DNA from: an uncultured Collinsella sp.
GTDB taxonomy: Bacteria > Actinomycetota > Coriobacteriia > Coriobacteriales > Coriobacteriaceae
Direction: 5' to 3'
Assembly (NCBI GenBank): GCA_900547025.1
Contig: UREZ01000022.1
Span: 1-24,362 of the forward strand
DNA: 24,362 bases
Part shown: positions 1-6,689 of the stretch, one piece after another
How the letters are laid out: the number at the start of each line of letters is the position of its first letter
Position numbering within the stretch: the stretch's first letter is position 1
Position numbers and translations under genes: made by a program
The notes under the pieces: generated by a model
The model's input: only the letters and a program-made list of their open reading frames with translations
Told to the model about the DNA's origin: nothing
The model's database searches: none

Positions 1-8
1 CACGCAAA

Positions 9-31
9 GGAAAGCACTTAATGTGCTTTCC
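9..31 (-). terminator. Perfect 9-bp hairpin downstream of pnp, possible backup terminator
   Basis: The arms GGAAAGCAC and GTGCTTTCC (9-17 and 23-31) pair perfectly around a 5-nt loop. On the minus strand the stem is followed by only three T residues, so it is a weak intrinsic terminator at best. It lies after the main pnp terminator and close to the window edge, so it could belong to whatever comes next. Confidence 0.35.
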
Positions 32-84
32 GTCTTGCGCAGGACTGTAGAGCAGGAAACTTCATATGCGCCCCTCCCGGGCGC

Positions 85-119
85 AAGCAAAAGGGCGACC
101 CCTGTTCGGAGTCGCCCTT
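85..119 (-). terminator. Intrinsic terminator of pnp
   Basis: Read on the minus strand, AAGGGCGAC (119-111) and GTCGCCCTT (99-91) form a perfect 9-bp GC-rich stem with an 11-nt loop, followed directly by TTGCTT. It begins 24 nt after the pnp stop codon. A second small stem (GCGCCC/GGGCGC, 68-84) follows at once. Confidence 0.8.
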
Positions 120-142
120 GTTGAGCTGCTTATGTGTAGCTG

Positions 143-2389
143 TTACTCGGCGTCGTGGTGACGGCGGGGCTTGCGGCCTCCATTGTCACCGGGACGGCGC
201 GGACGGTCGTTGCGCTCGGAGCGCTCGCGACGCGGACGCTCACGACGCTGGAAGTGCTCGCCGTCGCCCTCGGAGGCACCCTCAGCACGTGCCGGGGCCT
301 CGGGCTTATCCAGACGATCGAGCGAGATCTTACCGCGATCGTCGACCTCGATGACGACGACCTTGACCTCGTCGCCGACGTTGAGGACGTCCTCGACCTT
401 CTCCACGCGGCCCTTGGCGACGCGGGAGATGTGCAGCAGGCCGTCCTTACCGGGCAGCAGGTTCACGAAGGCGCCGAAGGGCTGGATGGAGACCACGCGA
501 CCGGTGTACTCCTCGCCCGGCTCGGGAACCTTGATGATGAGCTTGATGCGCTCGACGGCCTGGTCGACGGATTCGCCGGTGCCGCCGACAAAGACGGTGC
601 CGTCCTCCTGGATGTCGACCGAGGCGCCGGTCTCGTCCTGGATGCCGCGGATGACCTTACCGCCGGAACCGATGACGTCGCGGATCTTGTCGGTCGGAAC
701 CTGAATGGAGACGATGCGCGGAGCGGTGCTGCGCGTGGTGTGGCGCGGCTCGGGGATCACATCGAGCATCTTCTGCAGAATGAAGGCGCGACCCTCCTTG
801 GCCTGCTGCAGGGCGCGGGCCAAGATGTCGAAGGTGAGGCCGGTGGCCTTGTTGTCCATCTGGAGGGCGGTGATGCCCTCGGTGGTGCCGGTGACCTTAA
901 AGTCCATGTCGCCCAGGAAGTCCTCGAGACCCTGGATGTCGGACAGGACCACGGTCTTGCCCTCCTCCTGGATCAAGCCCATGGCAATACCGGAGACCGG
1001 GCGCTTAATGGGCACGCCGCCGTCCATAAGGGCGAGCGTGGAGCCGCAGGTCGAAGCCATCGAAGAGGAGCCGTTGGACTCCATGACCTCGGAGACGACG
1101 CGGATGGCGTAGGGGAACTCGTTCTCGTCGGGGAGCACCGGAAGCAGGGCGCGCTCGGCCAGGTTGCCATGGCCGATCTCGCGGCGCTTGGGGCTGCCCA
1201 TGCGGCCGGTCTCGCCGGTGCAGAACGGCGGGAAGTTGTAGTGGTGCATATAGCGCTTGCCCTCGGTGGGCTCGATGGTATCCAGACGCTGGCCCTCGTT
1301 GAGCATGCCGAGCGACAGGACGGAAAGCACCTGGGTCTGGCCGCGCTGGAACAGGCCGGAGCCGTGAACGAGCGGCAGGTAGTTGTCCTTCACCATGATG
1401 GGACGGATCTCATCGGCGGCACGGCCGTCGACGCGCTCACCAGTCTCGACGACCATGGTGCGCATGGCCTTCTTCTCGAGCTTCTTGAGCGCCACGGGGA
1501 TCTCGCGCTCCCAAGCGGCCTGCTCCTCCTCGGTAAACTCGGCGCGGATGGACTCCTTCAGAGCCTCAACCTTACCGATACGAGAGAGCTTGTCGGCATC
1601 ACGAAGGGCGGCCGCCATCTCGTCGTAGTGGGCGAAGATGCGCTCCTGGACCTCCTCGACGGGCTGGTCGAGCGGGTACTCCTTCTTGACGATGGGGCCG
1701 TTGACCTGCTCCCACTCGGCGACAAACTCGTCCTGGGCCTGGCAGAAAGCAGCAAGGGCCTCCTGGCCAAACTTCATGGCGGCGAGCATGTCGTCCTCGG
1801 AGATCTCCTCGGCGCCGGCCTCGACCATCGAGATGAAGTCGGCAGAGCCGCCCAGCTCCAGGTCCAGATCGGAGTTCTCGCGCTCCTCGTAGGTGGGGTT
1901 GACGATAAACTCGCCAGTCTCCACGTTGCGGCCGATGCGCACGCAGGCAAGCGGACCCTCGAAGGGCACGCCACCGAGCGTCATAGCCAGGGAAGCACCC
2001 ATGACGTTGATGACGTCGAAGGGGTTGACCTGATCGGCGACGAGCGAGGTGGCGACGATGTGCACCTCGTTGCGGAAGCCGTCCGGGAAGCTCGGGCGAA
2101 TCGGACGGTCGATCATGCGCGCGGTGAGCGTGGCCTTCTCGCTGGGACGGCCCTCACGCTTGAGGTAACCACCCGGGATGCGGCCGGCGGCGTACATCTT
2201 CTCGTTGAAGTCGACGGTCAGCGGGAAGAAGTCGTAGTTCTTGCGCTCCTTGGAGACGACCACGGTGTCGAGCATCGTGGTGTCGCCCTGCTTGACCAGG
2301 CAGGCGCCGGTGGCCTGCTTGGCAAGCTCGCCCGACTCAAAGGTGTAGGTCTTGCCGTACAGCTCAAAGGTCTTAGATACGAGTGTCAT
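143..2389 (-). CDS. pnp: Polyribonucleotide nucleotidyltransferase (PNPase)
   Basis: A 748-residue 3'-to-5' phosphorolytic exoribonuclease that degrades mRNA, releasing nucleoside diphosphates. Two RNase PH-type domains fill roughly residues 1-550, separated by an all-helical linker. A KH domain follows at about 556-622 (IGSGGKVIRGI motif) and an S1 domain at about 625-692 (GRVVSIQPFGAFV, DGLLHIS). This is the complete family architecture. The last 56 residues form a low-complexity tail, with 13 Arg in the final 36 residues. The ATG start is preceded by TAAGGAG at 4-nt spacing (2394-2400). The gene follows rpsO, the classic neighbour, but an intrinsic terminator separates them. The leader contains several hairpins, so autoregulation of the kind known for E. 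coli pnp is plausible but inferred. Confidence 0.98.
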   Translation of the reverse strand: MTLVSKTFELYGKTYTFESGELAKQATGACLVKQGDTTMLDTVVVSKERKNYDFFPLTVDFNEKMYAAGRIPGGYLKREGRPSEKATLTARMIDRPIRPSFPDGFRNEVHIVATSLVADQVNPFDVINVMGASLAMTLGGVPFEGPLACVRIGRNVETGEFIVNPTYEERENSDLDLELGGSADFISMVEAGAEEISEDDMLAAMKFGQEALAAFCQAQDEFVAEWEQVNGPIVKKEYPLDQPVEEVQERIFAHYDEMAAALRDADKLSRIGKVEALKESIRAEFTEEEQAAWEREIPVALKKLEKKAMRTMVVETGERVDGRAADEIRPIMVKDNYLPLVHGSGLFQRGQTQVLSVLSLGMLNEGQRLDTIEPTEGKRYMHHYNFPPFCTGETGRMGSPKRREIGHGNLAERALLPVLPDENEFPYAIRVVSEVMESNGSSSMASTCGSTLALMDGGVPIKRPVSGIAMGLIQEEGKTVVLSDIQGLEDFLGDMDFKVTGTTEGITALQMDNKATGLTFDILARALQQAKEGRAFILQKMLDVIPEPRHTTRSTAPRIVSIQVPTDKIRDVIGSGGKVIRGIQDETGASVDIQEDGTVFVGGTGESVDQAVERIKLIIKVPEPGEEYTGRVVSIQPFGAFVNLLPGKDGLLHISRVAKGRVEKVEDVLNVGDEVKVVVIEVDDRGKISLDRLDKPEAPARAEGASEGDGEHFQRRERPRRERSERNDRPRRPGDNGGRKPRRHHDAE

Positions 2390-2401
2390 TGTTCTCCTTA
2401 C

Positions 2402-2424
2402 CCCACAGGCCCCTTGCCTGCGGG
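2402..2424 (-). promoter_or_regulatory. Leader hairpin abutting the pnp Shine-Dalgarno
   Basis: In the minus-strand RNA, CCCGCAGGC (2424-2416) pairs with GCCUGUGGG (2410-2402) in nine base pairs, one of them G-U, around a 5-nt loop. The stem ends one base before the TAAGGAG ribosome binding site. A helix here could control access of ribosomes or act as a nuclease landing site. Function is inferred. Confidence 0.45.
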
Positions 2425-2456
2425 CTTCTCATGTGACGCGGGCCCCCTGCCCCCGC

Positions 2457-2483
2457 CACGCTTCAGAGCGTGATTGTTCACGC
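2457..2483 (-). promoter_or_regulatory. Overlapping, mutually exclusive hairpins in the pnp leader
   Basis: The minus-strand RNA reads segment A GCGUGA (2483-2478), segment B UCACGCU (2473-2467) and segment C AGCGUG (2462-2457). B pairs with A (6 bp, loop ACAA) or with C (6 bp, loop CUGA), but not both. The arrangement lies 68-94 nt upstream of the pnp start, just after the rpsO terminator. No known riboswitch class was recognised. Confidence 0.4.
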
Positions 2484-2490
2484 CCTTACA

Positions 2491-2523
2491 CAAAAAGAGC
2501 GCCCCGCTGCGCAGGACGCTCTT
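2491..2523 (-). terminator. Intrinsic terminator of rpsO
   Basis: On the minus strand, AAGAGCG (2523-2517) pairs with CGCTCTT (2501-2495). An internal CTGCGCAG palindrome lies in the loop, and a run of five T residues ends the element. It starts 15 nt after the rpsO stop, so much of rpsO transcription should end before pnp. Confidence 0.85.
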
Positions 2524-2538
2524 AGCATGTACAAATCC

Positions 2539-2817
2539 TTACTGGATGTTGTCGCGGATGCCCAGAGCCTTGATGAGCTCACGGTACTCGACGATGTCGT
2601 TCTTCTTGATGTAGGAGAGAAGACGACGACGACGGCCGACGAGCATGAGCAGGCCACGACGGGTATGGAAGTCCTTCTGGTGGGACTTCATGTGCTCGGT
2701 CAGCTCCTTGATGCGCTCGGACAGGATGGCGACCTGAACCTTGGGGTTACCGGTGTCGACCGGGGTGTTACCGAACTGGGCAGTCAGCTCCGCCTTGCGC
2801 TCTTTGGAAACAGTCAT
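2539..2817 (-). CDS. rpsO: 30S ribosomal protein S15
   Basis: A 92-residue protein that binds 16S rRNA early in assembly of the small-subunit platform. The N-terminus MTVSKERKAEL, the segment VQVAILSERIKELTEHMKSH and the end RRRLLSYI...YRELIKALGIR are diagnostic of S15, and the length is close to the usual 89. An in-frame extension to 2913 is rejected. The ATG at 2817 carries a good AAGGTGA ribosome binding site at 2822-2828 and matches the family N-terminus. The gene has a long leader with alternative stems and its own terminator, so it is probably a separate unit between recO and pnp. S15 is known to repress its own mRNA in several bacteria. Confidence 0.98.
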   Translation of the reverse strand: MTVSKERKAELTAQFGNTPVDTGNPKVQVAILSERIKELTEHMKSHQKDFHTRRGLLMLVGRRRRLLSYIKKNDIVEYRELIKALGIRDNIQ

Positions 2818-2837
2818 TGTTTCACCTTTCGTTTTAC

Positions 2838-2863
2838 GTCGCCCGCGGGCGACTCGATTCGCC
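2838..2863 (-). promoter_or_regulatory. rpsO leader structure, candidate S15 autoregulatory site
   Basis: Positions 2838-2853 are a perfect 16-bp palindrome (GTCGCCCG/CGGGCGAC). As RNA it folds as GUCGCC/GGCGAC with a CGCG tetraloop, 20 nt before the rpsO start. An upstream GGCGA (2863-2859) can instead pair with UCGCC (2852-2848), which is one arm of the palindrome. Two exclusive folds are therefore possible next to the ribosome binding site. The link to S15 repression is inferred from the family. Confidence 0.4.
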
Positions 2864-2922
2864 TCGGACTGGGAAGCCGCCGGTGGAGCGAGCAACCAAG
2901 GTCGAGGTACCAACAGGTCGGT

Positions 2923-2931
2923 ATGTTACCA
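2923..2931 (-). promoter_or_regulatory. Possible extended -10 promoter for rpsO
   Basis: Minus-strand TGGTAACAT is an extended -10 (TGn plus TAACAT, four of six consensus positions). No convincing -35 lies 16-18 nt upstream. It would give a leader of about 100 nt covering the paired region described for rpsO. Confidence 0.3.
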
Positions 2932-2955
2932 CAAGCAGCCCACCCCTGCGCATCA

Positions 2956-3705
2956 TCACCGACCCAACATGAATTCCATCGCACGGAGGCGCTGATCGGT
3001 GTGCGTCGCAGCCCAAACATGCGAAAGCCCCAGCAAAAAGGCTGCGGTATGGGGGTCGATCCTCTCGGCCATGAGTGCATCGAAGGTCATGGACATGAGG
3101 GCGCGCAGCCATGCGACCTCGCCGGTCGACACCAGCTCGGCACCCGGAACGCTCGACGCGCACGACCCGCACAGAAGCCCGCCGGCTTGGGCCGAAAAAT
3201 GCGAGAGCATGGGATCGCCGCACGAGACACAAGCCGAGAAATCGGGTCGGTAACCAACGTGCGACAGCAGTTTAAAGACAAAGGCCGCCACGAGCAGGTC
3301 CATGTGTGCCGAATCGAGCCCGCTACCGACAAGCGTGAGCGCCCGCTGCGTAATGGCAAAGGTAAATGGATCCTCGGCATCCTCGAACGAGCACACACGC
3401 GCAACCTCGGCAATCGCGCTGGCGGCACAGGTCGTCTCGTAGTCAGGAGCAGCACCGAGCGGCGCCTCAATAAGCTCCGCCTGAGAAACAACGTCGAGCG
3501 AGCGGCCATGCGCCAATAGCATATCAACGGTGCAGAAGAGCTCGCAGCGGGCCGCAAGGCGACCGCCAGGCTTACGTGCGCCCTTAGCCACGGCACGCAC
3601 CTGCCGACCCCGCTCGTCAAGCATCGTCAGGATCAGGTCCGTCTCTTTGAGCTTGGTTTTGTCGAGAACGAGCACCTTCGTGCGATATGTCCGGGAGCCT
3701 GCCAT
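2956..3705 (-). CDS. recO: DNA repair protein RecO
   Basis: A 249-residue recombination mediator that works with RecR and RecF to load RecA at single-strand gaps. The N-terminal OB-fold region reads RTKVLVLDKTKLKETDLIL, with the conserved basic KGARKPGGRL at 41-50. The C-terminal half has a four-cysteine zinc site (C159, C162, C179, C182), as in many RecO proteins. Length is typical. The ATG lies 15 nt after the era stop; the only nearby purine-rich stretch, AAGGA, is about 12 nt away and overlaps that stop, so translation is probably coupled to era. The era-recO pair is a widely conserved order. Confidence 0.95.
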   Translation of the reverse strand: MAGSRTYRTKVLVLDKTKLKETDLILTMLDERGRQVRAVAKGARKPGGRLAARCELFCTVDMLLAHGRSLDVVSQAELIEAPLGAAPDYETTCAASAIAEVARVCSFEDAEDPFTFAITQRALTLVGSGLDSAHMDLLVAAFVFKLLSHVGYRPDFSACVSCGDPMLSHFSAQAGGLLCGSCASSVPGAELVSTGEVAWLRALMSMTFDALMAERIDPHTAAFLLGLSHVWAATHTDQRLRAMEFMLGR

Positions 3706-3720
3706 GCGCGCCGTGCGTCC

Positions 3721-4797
3721 TTAGTCCTCGGCGTTATACCCAAAGCGGCGAATCTGGGCCTCGTCGTCACGCCAGCCGGCCTTGACCTTCACGTCCAGCT
3801 CCAAAAAGACCTGCGTGCCAAAGATGCGCTCAAGATCGCGACGGGCGTCGATACCGATATGCTTGATCATCTCGCCGCCCTTGCCGATGATGATACCCTT
3901 TTGGCCCTCGCGCTCAACGTAAATGGTGGCGTGGACGCGCAGCACCTTCTTGGTCTGCTCGAGCGCATCGCAGATCACGCCAACGGAGTGCGGAATCTCA
4001 TCACGGGTGCGACGCAAGACCTTCTCGCGCACAAACTCGGCAACGAGTGTCTCGTCGGAAGCGTCAGTACCCATGTCCTCGGGGAACCAACGCGGACCCT
4101 CGGGCAAAAAGTGCGCAACGGTCTCGATGAAGGCATCGACGTTGAAGTTCTTGACCGACGACGTCACGATCTCGTCGTCATATTCCATGAGCTCATGGGC
4201 GGCCTTAAGCTGTTCCATGACCTGTGCGGGGTCGGCCTCATCGGCCTTGGTAAGCACCAGGACCTTCTTGGAACGAGCGTTCTTGACGCGCTCGGCAACC
4301 CAGGCGTCTCCCCTGCCGATCGGCTTGGTGGCATCAATCAAAAACGCGACGACATCGACATCGTTCAGCTCGAACAGCGCACTCTTGTTGAGCTCGGACC
4401 CCAGGCCGTCCTTGGGCTTGTGGATACCCGGGGTATCGACAAAGACCAGCTGGTAGCCGGGACGGTTGACGACGGCGCGCATGCGGCGGCGGGTCGTCTG
4501 GGCCACCGACGAGGTGATGGCGACCTTTTTGCCGTAGCAGGCGTTGAGCAGCGTGGACTTACCGGCGTTGGGGCGGCCAACCAGGGCTACGAAGCCGCTG
4601 CGAAAACCGGGTTCAACGTCGCCAAAGCCCGCGAGGCTATCGTCCTCGTCGCACAGGGCGTCGAGCTCCTCGTCGCTCATGCCCTCAAACGGATCGAATT
4701 CCTCGACTTCCTCGTATGCTTCGGCCGCTTCGGCATCCGCCGCATCCAGGACCTCGTCGTCCAAAATTTCATCGATAGGCTGCATAGTGTCGGACAT
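3721..4797 (-). CDS. era: GTPase Era with an acidic N-terminal extension
   Basis: A 358-residue GTPase that binds the 3' end of 16S rRNA during 30S maturation. The G1 loop GRPNAGKST (74-82), G3 DTPG (121-124) and G4 TKAD (183-186, with Thr replacing the usual Asn) form the GTPase domain. The C-terminal KH domain carries GIIIGKGGEMIKHIG. Ordinary Era is about 300 residues. Here roughly 62 extra residues precede the G domain, with 26 Asp/Glu and no Lys or Arg. The ATG at 4797 has an AAAGGGA ribosome binding site, and the second in-frame ATG (codon 5) removes little, so the extension is probably real. It sits 12 nt after dgkA and 15 nt before recO. Confidence 0.96.
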   Translation of the reverse strand: MSDTMQPIDEILDDEVLDAADAEAAEAYEEVEEFDPFEGMSDEELDALCDEDDSLAGFGDVEPGFRSGFVALVGRPNAGKSTLLNACYGKKVAITSSVAQTTRRRMRAVVNRPGYQLVFVDTPGIHKPKDGLGSELNKSALFELNDVDVVAFLIDATKPIGRGDAWVAERVKNARSKKVLVLTKADEADPAQVMEQLKAAHELMEYDDEIVTSSVKNFNVDAFIETVAHFLPEGPRWFPEDMGTDASDETLVAEFVREKVLRRTRDEIPHSVGVICDALEQTKKVLRVHATIYVEREGQKGIIIGKGGEMIKHIGIDARRDLERIFGTQVFLELDVKVKAGWRDDEAQIRRFGYNAED

Positions 4798-4809
4798 GAA
4801 AATCCCTTT

Positions 4810-5187
4810 CTAGATAAAGCCGAGCGCGTGGGCAAATACCAGCACGCCCACAATCGCGGCGGTGATGGAAAGAACGTATACGGAGGCGGCGGCGATATCC
4901 TTCGCGCGCTTTGCCAGCGGATGGAGCTCCTGGGTCGCCAGATCGACAATCGCCTCCATGGCGGTGTTGCATAGCTCGCCGTGAATCACCAGGCCACAAC
5001 AGATGATAATCGTGGCCCACTCGGCAATGTCGAGCCCCACGATGCAGCCGGCAATGACGGTGCACACGCCCGCAACGAGCATGACCTTAATATTGCGCTC
5101 GGTCTTGACGGCGGTGACGAAGCCCTCCATGGCGTAGGAGAACGACTTTAAGAAGGACGGATGGTCCTTGTTCGATCCGGGAATCAT
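4810..5187 (-). CDS. dgkA: Diacylglycerol/undecaprenol kinase, DgkA family
   Basis: A 125-residue integral membrane lipid kinase. Gram-positive members mostly phosphorylate undecaprenol, feeding the carrier lipid used for cell-wall synthesis; substrate here is inferred. Three hydrophobic segments lie at about 33-51, 56-72 and 100-120. The signature ELCNTAMEAIVD (71-82) includes the family's catalytic and metal-binding glutamates (E71, E78), followed by HPLAKRAKDIAA (89-100). The usual RNxRxH motif near the first membrane segment is RNIKVM here, so the His is Met. The ATG has AGGAG at 6-nt spacing, overlapping the ybeY stop. Its position between ybeY and era matches many Gram-positive genomes. 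Confidence 0.93.
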   Translation of the reverse strand: MIPGSNKDHPSFLKSFSYAMEGFVTAVKTERNIKVMLVAGVCTVIAGCIVGLDIAEWATIIICCGLVIHGELCNTAMEAIVDLATQELHPLAKRAKDIAAASVYVLSITAAIVGVLVFAHALGFI

Positions 5188-5196
5188 AGACGGCTC

Positions 5197-5706
5197 CTAG
5201 TCGTGGGCGTGGTTGGTGATGGGGCCGACGTGGACCAGCTTGGGGTCCTCGCCGCGCTCGAGCGCCAGATCGCGCAGGATGGCGTCCTCGCGGGCCTCCA
5301 TGACCTCGGCCTCGTCGTCCTCGATATGGTCATACCCCAGCAGGTGCAGCATGCCATGCACGAGCATCAGGCGGCACTCGTCGGCAGGGCTATTACCAAA
5401 GCCGGGGGCCTGACGGGCAATGACTTGCGGGGCCAGGATGATATCGCCAAGCTCAAGCGTCTCGTCGGCGGGAATATCCTCGTCAAAGGCCGAGTCGCAT
5501 TCAAACGAGAGGACATCGGTGGTGCGGTCGATACCGCGCCACTCGTGGTTGAGCTCGTGCATCTCGTCCTCATCGACATACGAAAGGGAAATCTCGACTT
5601 CACGCTCAACGCCTTCGGCGGCAAGCACGACCTCGCAGATGTGTTCTACCTCCTGCGCGTCGAGCAGCGTATCGAGCTCGGCATCGTTGCTGATCAATAC
5701 ACTCAA
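5197..5706 (-). CDS. ybeY: Endoribonuclease / rRNA maturation factor YbeY
   Basis: A 169-residue zinc-dependent RNase involved in 16S rRNA 3'-end maturation and ribosome quality control. The UPF0054 signature is complete: H117, H121 and H127 in HGMLHLLGYDH form the zinc site, and HEWRGIDRTTDVLSFE (54-69) precedes it. The start is TTG at 5706, supported by AAAGGAG a few bases upstream and the expected MSVLISND N-terminus. The TTG overlaps the phoH stop by 4 nt (TTGA), implying translational coupling. phoH-ybeY is among the most conserved bacterial gene pairs. Confidence 0.96.
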   Translation of the reverse strand: MSVLISNDAELDTLLDAQEVEHICEVVLAAEGVEREVEISLSYVDEDEMHELNHEWRGIDRTTDVLSFECDSAFDEDIPADETLELGDIILAPQVIARQAPGFGNSPADECRLMLVHGMLHLLGYDHIEDDEAEVMEAREDAILRDLALERGEDPKLVHVGPITNHAHD

Positions 5707-6689
5707 CGGGACTCCTTTCGGTCGTGCACGCGCTGCTCGCGCACGTCATCATAAGCATCATATGCCTCGACGATACGTCCCACCAGGGCATGGCGCACCA
5801 CGTCGGCACGCTCGAGGTGAGAAAATGCGACATCGTCGACACGGCCCAAAATCTTCTCGACATCCGCCAAGCCACCACGACGGCCCACCAGGTCACGCTG
5901 GCTCAGGTCGCCGGTAATCACAAACTTGGAGTTAAAGCCCAGGCGCGTCAGAAACATCTTCATCTGCTCGGGCGTGGTATTTTGGGCCTCGTCGAGCACC
6001 ACGAAGGCGTCGCTCAGCGTGCGGCCGCGCATGTAGGCAAGCGGGGCGATCTCGATCACGCCGCGCTCCATGAGCTCATCGGTGCGCTCGCGATCCATCA
6101 TGTCAAAAAGGGCGTCGTAGAGCGGGCGCATGTACGGATCGATCTTTTCCTCGAGGGTGCCGGGCAAAAAGCCCAGGTTCTCCCCCGCCTCGACAACCGG
6201 ACGCGTCAAGATCAGACGGCCCACCTCGTGACGCTTGAGTGCGGCAACAGCGAGCGCCATGGCCAGATAGGTCTTACCGGTACCGGCAGGACCCAGGCCA
6301 AACGTGATGGTATTTGAGCGGATGGCATCCACATAGCGCTTTTGACCGAGCGTCTTGGGGCGAATGACGCGACCGCGATACGAAAGCAGCACGTCATCGC
6401 GAAGCGACGTAGCCTCGTGCTCACCGTCGCGCAAGACAGCCAGGCAGCGAGAGACATCGTCGATAGACAGCGTGCGCCCGGCGGCCGCCTCGCGAAAAGC
6501 GTGTTCGAAAAAACGCGCCACGAGTTCGACCTCATCCGGGTCACCGCTCACGGCGATGCTATCGCCACGGGCGACCACGTGAGCGCGAACCAAACTCTCA
6601 AGCGCACGAAGAACGCCGTCGCCGACGCCCAAAACGCGCGAGGGATCAATTCCCTCGGGAACGGTAAGTCTAATCTTCGAGGCTTCCAT
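5703..6689 (-). CDS. phoH: PhoH-family ATPase (PhoH-like protein)
   Basis: A 328-residue P-loop ATPase related to superfamily 1 helicases; the cellular role is still poorly defined, but it is often tied to RNA metabolism with YbeY. Walker A is GPAGTGKT (133-140) and Walker B is VVLDEAQN (230-237). The stretch LTRPVVEAGENLGFLPG (161-177) is a family hallmark. An N-terminal domain of about 115 residues precedes the ATPase core. The frame is open to 6794, but the ATG at 6689 has a strong AGGGAGGT site and matches the family N-terminus. The start lies inside mtaB (20-nt overlap) and the stop overlaps ybeY. Confidence 0.95.
   Translation of the reverse strand: MEASKIRLTVPEGIDPSRVLGVGDGVLRALESLVRAHVVARGDSIAVSGDPDEVELVARFFEHAFREAAAGRTLSIDDVSRCLAVLRDGEHEATSLRDDVLLSYRGRVIRPKTLGQKRYVDAIRSNTITFGLGPAGTGKTYLAMALAVAALKRHEVGRLILTRPVVEAGENLGFLPGTLEEKIDPYMRPLYDALFDMMDRERTDELMERGVIEIAPLAYMRGRTLSDAFVVLDEAQNTTPEQMKMFLTRLGFNSKFVITGDLSQRDLVGRRGGLADVEKILGRVDDVAFSHLERADVVRHALVGRIVEAYDAYDDVREQRVHDRKESR

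Noticed and set aside
155..2473. 772-codon plus-strand open frame opposite pnp
   Set aside because: It mirrors pnp codon usage in a GC-rich gene, has repetitive Leu/Asp/Gly content, no known motif and continues past the pnp start. Long antisense frames are expected at this composition.
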